DNA of 64,000 nucleotides from Atherinomorus stipes (taxonomy: Eukaryota > Chordata > Actinopteri > Atheriniformes > Atherinidae), in the NCBI GenBank assembly GCA_023101725.1, contig JALJCO010003968.1, positions 2,275,001-2,339,000 on the forward strand. Direction: 5' to 3'. Each line of letters begins with the position of its first letter. Positions within the stretch are counted from its first letter, which is position 1. The position numbers were made by a program, and so were the translations under genes. This document shows, piece after piece, positions 32,961-64,000 of this stretch. A model generated the notes under the pieces. That model saw only the letters and a list, made by a program, of their open reading frames with translations, was not told the origin of the DNA and searched no databases.

Positions 32961-34240
32961 TGTGGGACCGGCCAGACGACAAAAAGGTGGGGAAGGTTTA
33001 GCCTCGGCCTTCTTAAACAACATATTTTTCTTTTTTATCATTCATTTCTTGTCGTTCTCTTGTTTTAAATCGTTGCAGCCTCAATCATCAAGCAATATTA
33101 ATAGATAAATATGTATTTTCTGTATGATTATATGAATACCTCCATGTGCTTTTATAAATGCACTTTGTAAACTTTAAGTGTGGGTACGTGATGTCCCAGA
33201 ATGTTGCGAAATCCAAATATTGCATAATTCTTTTTTATGAATTGCATTTTTAATATAAAATGTGATGTAATTAAGTAGAATTAAACTGTACATCATATGG
33301 CTACATCTTGATTGAAAATTTAGTAAAACATGCAGATAACACATTTTTCAACATACAACAAATTCTGCTCTACTTTCACATATTTATCATGATCCACTTC
33401 TTACAGTTTGTAGAGCAAGCCTTCTGTTAAGCATATTCTGAAATTTAGTTCATTTTCTCCTCGAGAGTAACAATTTTTAATAATTTTCAAAGTCTGAATG
33501 CCTCTTCTTGTGAAAAGTCAGCTAAACTGTATGTAAAAATGGTGGAATTCCCATTAGCTGTAAAAATCAGGGGTAAAAATCAATATGTCCCTATACTCAG
33601 TTTGACTGTGTTTTAAAATACTGTATACTGTAAGTAAAAAAGAAAAAAGGGATAAAATACCATTTATGTATTAACCATCTCTGTTTTTAGTTACAAAAAA
33701 AGTATTACGAGAGAGAGAAAAAAAGGGACAACCCAATGCTGCAGCAGCCGTGTGGCTGAGTTTAATATGACACCAATAAGAACATGGTCTGAAATAATAA
33801 AGGTATGTCTACTATGTCTATATTTAAAGCCAAAGGAGCTTCAGCTCATGCAAATCAAAGGCTAAGGTTCCTGCAGTGTTGTTTGTCTGTAGCAATGGTA
33901 TGTTCAAGCCAGGAACAGATGAGGAAATAATGATAGACAGACCTAATAAAATAGATCTCTGCCAAGAAAAAGGAATTTTTGGGCAGTCAGTTAGCAAGGA
34001 ATGTGTACCCTCTGGATGGTAATACCTCTGATTTTAGACCAACTTGCAGGGAATTTATCTTCTGAACAATATTCAAGCTAGTATCAAGAAAAAAAAGACT
34101 CACAATAGTAACTGTTTGTGACTGTATTTAAAAAATGTTGAAACATGAAAATAAGTGTAATTTACAAGTTTAAAATGCACAAGCCTTGATAAAACTTACA
34201 CCAGTCATGTAAGTCCTGAGTGAGCACTGATAGTAAATGT
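32961..34240. other. pibf1-klf5 intergenic region
   Basis: About 1.3 kb, AT-rich, between the klf5 promoter and the pibf1 stop codon. It should contain the pibf1 3' UTR. An AATAAA on the minus strand overlaps the pibf1 stop codon and is too close to serve alone. No other gene is seen. Confidence 0.5.
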
Positions 34241-59493
<25,253 letters not shown>

Positions 59494-60322
59494 TTTATAC
59501 TGATTTTGGTAACGGCTCTTTCTTCCTAGTTACCTTCTAAGGTCCGCCATCCAGTCACCGTCGCAGATTATTGAGATTAGAAGGTTAATTAAGAGTTAAC
59601 AGGCATCGCGATAACTGTAAAACGTTAGTTTACAGCAAAAACCTACACTCAACGATGCACTATCGTAGCTACATTGTTTGAAAAATAGATGACCAACAAA
59701 CGTATTCTCTAACAAATATAATATAAAATACAAATCACACTTTCAGGCTGACAAGACCATTCGGTCCCTTGTTTCTATTTTCAAGGGTCCCGCTCCGAGC
59801 CGCGCCTGCTAGCCTCCAATAGCTTGACTGTTCTGTGGAGTGGACAACAGCGCCCTCTCTGGTAAAACGTGTGAAGTACAATAACGTTTGTTCGTCTTCA
59901 GCCAGTTACTAGTACAGCTAATGCAGTACCCCCTCCAAACATAGGAGTCGCTATTATATTTAGCTCTCAGCCAATCAGTTTCTCTTGTGTAGTCCTCGGC
60001 TGTGTTTTCATCAGCTAAGTTGGTGGACAACAAAAACGTTATCGGAGATATTAATATTATTTTAGCCAAAACTTGAACATACTTCCCAGATTAAAAGTAC
60101 GGACTGTTAAATTATCTTTTAAAATGTAACTTCTAAATCTGAAATATAAGAAAAGTATACATTAAAATGCCTTAAATAGAACTTCAGAGGTTTCTCATAG
60201 CCCTTGGAAGGTTTTGTCGGCCCACTGATTTAGTTTTCACATGGGCAGCAAACCTCCTAGCATCATCTGGTGGTGCGATAAAAATATCGGGATTTTAAAT
60301 TCTTCAGGATACTATATTCATC
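59494..60322. promoter_or_regulatory. shared bidirectional promoter region of pibf1 and dis3
   Basis: The pibf1 ATG (59493, minus) and dis3 ATG (60323, plus) are head to head across 829 bases. CCAAT boxes lie at 59816-59820 and 59971-59975. No TATA box is evident. On the pibf1 side a six-codon upstream frame (ATG at 59550, stop ending 59530) precedes the start, with a donor-like GTAACT overlapping its end. The divergent arrangement is also that of the human locus as I recall it. Confidence 0.65.
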
Positions 60323-63300
60323 ATGCTGAAGTCCAAAACCTTCGTTAAGAAAACCCGGTCGGGTGGGGTGATGAAAGTTGTGCGTGAACATTATTTGAGA
60401 GATGATATTTGGTGCGGAAGTGAAGTTTGCACTGAATGCAAACAGGACTCTACCGTGCTGCAGAAAGACGCGTGCATAGAGAGCAATCTCTGCTCTTATT
60501 CGCACTATCTAGTCCCTGACACAAATGTGGTACTCCACCAGGTAAATTTACTAGTCAAACTAGAAGTTTGTTTGTATTGCCTATGAGTTTAGTGGTACTA
60601 CTCCCACTTATTTTGACAAAGACAGTGATACTTAAGTGTTATACCATGTAGAAATATTGCTATATCACACATGAAGCAAAAAACTTGGGCTTGCAGACAA
60701 ATGGTATTTATGTATGTTTGAATGCGCATCTTTAATCCTTGTATATCTACGCATTCTGCGTTGTTTTTTTTTTACTTCCACGAATAGTATTGTGTTTATT
60801 GTCTATTTAGCTAAGCCAAGTGAATTTACACACAAAGGGAAATACATAATGATCACTGCAGTGCATCACAGCAGGTGGTGATGCTCCTTGCTTCATGGTA
60901 CTTATCCATTACATCAAATGCTGTCATGTACACTTTGCGCCTTTCCTCTCTTTATCCTTATGTTCACACTTTGTCCTGCAGATTGATGTGTTGGAAGATC
61001 CCTTGATCCGTAATGTGATCATCCTTCAGACTGTTCTGCAGGAAGTACGCCATCGCAGTGCACCAGTCTATAAACGCCTGAAGGACATTGTACATGAGAA
61101 AGAGAAACATTTCTACACTTTTACCAATGAACACCACAGGTATGTGTATCCCAGCATATTATTTGCACAATACTGATATGTAACAGTAAAAGTAAAAGAA
61201 AATAAAACGCACTACTCAAATCTGGCAATTTGGGATAAATAGAGATAACGTAGCTCTGTCACAAAATCCTTCCTCATTTCTTCCCAAAAAGCATGGATGC
61301 AAACCTGGCTGAGCAGCTATAGTCCTAGATCAAATGAGAGAAAAACATCTTGCTTTTGGCAAAACAGCAATTGGAGAAAATTACATAATGAAAACCGTTA
61401 TAATATTTAGTTTTATTGCCTACTCTTATGATTTCTGTTCTTCCAGAGAGACATTCATAGAGCGTGAACCAGGGGAGAGCGCCAATGATCGGAATGATCG
61501 TGCAATCCGCGTGGCAGTTAAATGGTATAGCCAGCATCTGAATGCATCAGAGTCCGACTCAGATGGTGTGAAAGTGGTCCTCCTCACCAACGATCAAGGG
61601 AACAAGCAGAAAGCACAAGAGAATGGCTTAGTGGTGTATAAATGTAATTCTGTCTTCAAACAAATGAATACAGGCTTGCTTTTAAACGGCCTCATCTGAT
61701 CTCTGTTACAAGCGTTTACTCTCTTGTATTTTTAGTTGAGGAATACGTCAAGAGTCTGATAGCAAACCCCGAACTTGTGGATCGTCTCGCTTTGTCCAAT
61801 GATGATAAGGTAAAAGCTTCCATAATTTTGTTGTAGCTGTGGACAAATACCCTGTTCTTTTGGGAAGGGGGGGGGTGTTTGGTTGGTTTTTTTGGTCATA
61901 ACTATTTCTTTCCCTCCTTCCCTTGTTTTTTCTTTTCTCCTTCAGAATGAGCTCACAAGCTGTAGAGTGTTATTTCCAGAGCACCTTCCTCTGTCCAGGA
62001 TTCAAGCAGGAATTAAGAGTGGCTCTTTTGTCCAGGGCACCTTCAGAGCCAGCAGAGACAACTATCTGGAGGCCACCGTCTTTGTCCAGGGAGATGGTGA
62101 AGACAACACAGAGGTGTGTGAGGGGATGAGGTGTTGAAGAACATAAATCAAGCTTTTTGTTTTCTGTTTGAAGAATCACAGCAGGCTAATCACCAGAGAA
62201 AGTATGTCCATTTGTTTCAAGTTCTGTATCGTCCTTTTTTTTTTTTTTTTTTTTAAACTTCCTGCTAGATCCTCCTCCAGGGTCTTCAGAACCTCAACAG
62301 AGCAGTCCATCAGGATGTGGTTGCTGTGCAGCTGCTGCCGCAAAATCAGTGGGTGGCACCCTCCTCGGTCGTGCTTCAGGATGACGGCGCAGCAAAGGAT
62401 GATAATGTTGAGGAGGACGATGATGAAGAAGAGAAAGTGGTGAATTTTGCTTTTACTTAACAGAAGAGCAGTTGTCAGCTTTTGTTAGCACTTAGAATAT
62501 AAAGGAAATTCAGCAGGATGGTTACAGATGTGTATTAATTGTACACTGCCTGGCCAAAGAAAAGTCGCCACCTGGATTTAACGAAGCAAATGGGTACGAT
62601 CCTCCTATTGGATAATTACTGCATGGGCGATTATCTTTCAGCTGGCAACAAGTTATTTAACCCCAACTGGTGCAATGAGTTGCTTCTCATTTTCTAAACA
62701 ACCATGTCAAAAGACACATCTTGTGGTTGTGGAAAAGATGTTGGTCTGTCTGAGAAGGGTCAAATCATTGGCAGCATCAAACCAAGAAAACATCTAAGGA
62801 GACTGCAGAAAATACTAAAATTAGGTTCAGAACTGTCCAATGCGTTATTAAAAACTGGAAGGATAGTGGGGACCCATCGTCTTTTAGGAAGAAATGTCCT
62901 GATTGATCGTGATTGGCGATCACTTAAAAGTTTGGTGAAATCAAATCAAAGAAAAACAACAGTAGAGCTCAGGGCTATGTGTAATAGTGTAAGGAAGAGA
63001 ATTTCCACATGGACTATGCGAAAAGAACTCAAGGGATTGGGACTGAACAGCTGTGTAGCCTTAAGAAAACTGCTAATCAGTGAGGCTAACTGGAAAAAAA
63101 GGCTTCAATCTGTTAGGGAGCATAAAGATTGAACTCTGGAGCAATGGAAGAAGGTCACGTGGTCTGAGTCCAAATTTACCCTGCTCCAGCCTGATGGGCG
63201 CATTAAGCCCATTGAGAATCTTTGGGATGTGCTGGAGAAGGCCATGCGCAGTGGTTAGACTCTTACCATCATCAATGCAAGATCTTGGTGAAACATTAAT

Positions 63301-63949
63301 GTGACATTGGATGGAAATAAATCTTGTGACATTGCAGAAGCTTATTGAAACAATGCCACAGCAAATGTGTGCTGTAATCAAAGCTAAATGCGGTCCAATA
63401 AATATTATGAGTGTATGATATTTTTTTGTTGATGACTTTTTTTGTGGCCAGGCAATGCATCTTTCGCTGTGACACACAGAGAAAGCTTGCACTTTAAAAA
63501 ACAAAACAAAACTGTATCACTCAATGTCAATCTGTGTATGACAATATGTTAAAGACTTGCATGTTCTTGTGTAGTTGAAGGTCGCTGCAGCCAAAGCAGC
63601 CAGAAAACCCACAGGGAAAGTAGTGGGAATCATCAAAAGGAGCTGGAGGCCATTCTGTGGCATGCTGGGTATTTCTCAAATCAAAGAGGTAAGTCTAGAT
63701 TTCCCAGTGTTATTAATGTGACTATATGAAGCTGTATACTTTATTCTTGATTCACAAGGTTTGTATCATAACCAATGACGGTCCCATTCCTCTTCTTTTT
63801 CATTCATCCAGTCAACCCGCCATCTTTTTACCCCAGCAGACCGTAGAATCCCACGCATTCGCGTTGAAACACGTCAGGCCTCCGCACTGGCAGGTCAGAG
63901 GATCATGGTGGCCATTGATGGCTGGCCCAAAAATTCCAGATATCCAAAT
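60323..63949 (+). CDS. dis3: exosome catalytic subunit DIS3 (RRP44), N-terminal part
   Basis: Eight coding exons are seen: 60323-60541, 60982-61139, 61447-61643, 61736-61809, 61946-62113, 62269-62439, 63575-63688 and 63812-63949. All are GT-AG with consistent phases, giving 413 codons; the gene runs off the right edge. DIS3 is the 3'-5' exoribonuclease and endonuclease of the nuclear RNA exosome. Exon 1 starts MLKSKTFVKKTRSGGVMK and holds the CR3 cysteines and the PIN domain start. All four acidic PIN residues are present (Asp66, Glu94, Asp143, Asp175). Cold-shock domains follow (GTFRASRDNYLEATV; GIIKRSWRPFCGML). The catalytic RNB domain lies beyond the window. The exon 6 donor could be three bases earlier (62436). 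Confidence 0.96.
62542..63462 (+). mobile_element. Tc1-like transposon relic in dis3 intron 6
   Basis: The left end ACACTGCCTGGCCAAAGAAAAGTC pairs with the right end ACTTTTTTTGTGGCCAGGCAATG. A 142-codon plus-strand frame (62704-63132) keeps a Tc1-like N-terminal helix-turn-helix region (LSEKGQIIGSI), but the middle with the catalytic Asp residues is deleted. KPIENLWDVLEKAMRSG near 63208-63258 is the degraded region around the catalytic Glu. It is non-functional. Confidence 0.75.
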
Positions 63950-64000
63950 GTAAGTATGAATCTATGTAGATTTTACTTTCCAGAGTTTAACAAGAAATAT

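Overview
The window is eukaryotic nuclear DNA, almost certainly from a ray-finned (teleost) fish. It carries vertebrate genes with short GT-AG introns, in an order I recall from human 13q (DIS3-PIBF1-KLF5). The repeats are of fish type: Tc1/mariner relics, TTAA-flanked MITEs, hAT-like MITEs and a young Ty3/gypsy element.

Layout. Positions 1-19300 are repeat-dominated. There is a possible terminal exon of an unidentified gene at the left edge. A TTAA MITE lies inside an older foldback repeat (2688-3530), and a second TTAA MITE family sits at 4424-4907. A full-length Ty3/gypsy retrotransposon follows (5554-12465; 1020/1019-bp LTRs, 4-bp target duplication TTCA, gag, broken pol, no env). A second copy of the first MITE lies inverted at 12765-13393. 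A 4.7-kb giant foldback element (14573-19284) has about 1.6-kb inverted arms and an 8-bp target duplication; its left arm alone carries a 163-bp TG...CA insertion with a tRNA-Glu-like core. Positions 19300-23600 are gene-free.

Three host genes fill the rest. klf5 (minus, four coding exons, 32630 down to 26264) encodes a zinc-finger transcription factor of 504 aa. pibf1/cep90 (minus, 18 coding exons, 59493 down to 34241) encodes a 765-aa coiled-coil centriolar-satellite protein and appears complete. dis3 (plus, from 60323, first eight coding exons, running off the right edge) encodes the exosome exo/endonuclease. pibf1 and dis3 are head to head across 829 bp, so a shared bidirectional promoter is likely.

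The introns hold nested transposon relics: a Tc1 element with two MITEs inside it, a mariner relic with a foldback inside it, and another Tc1 relic in dis3. No rRNA, functional tRNA, CRISPR or viral env gene was seen. All exon limits were read by eye from splice signals and protein similarity, without alignment software.
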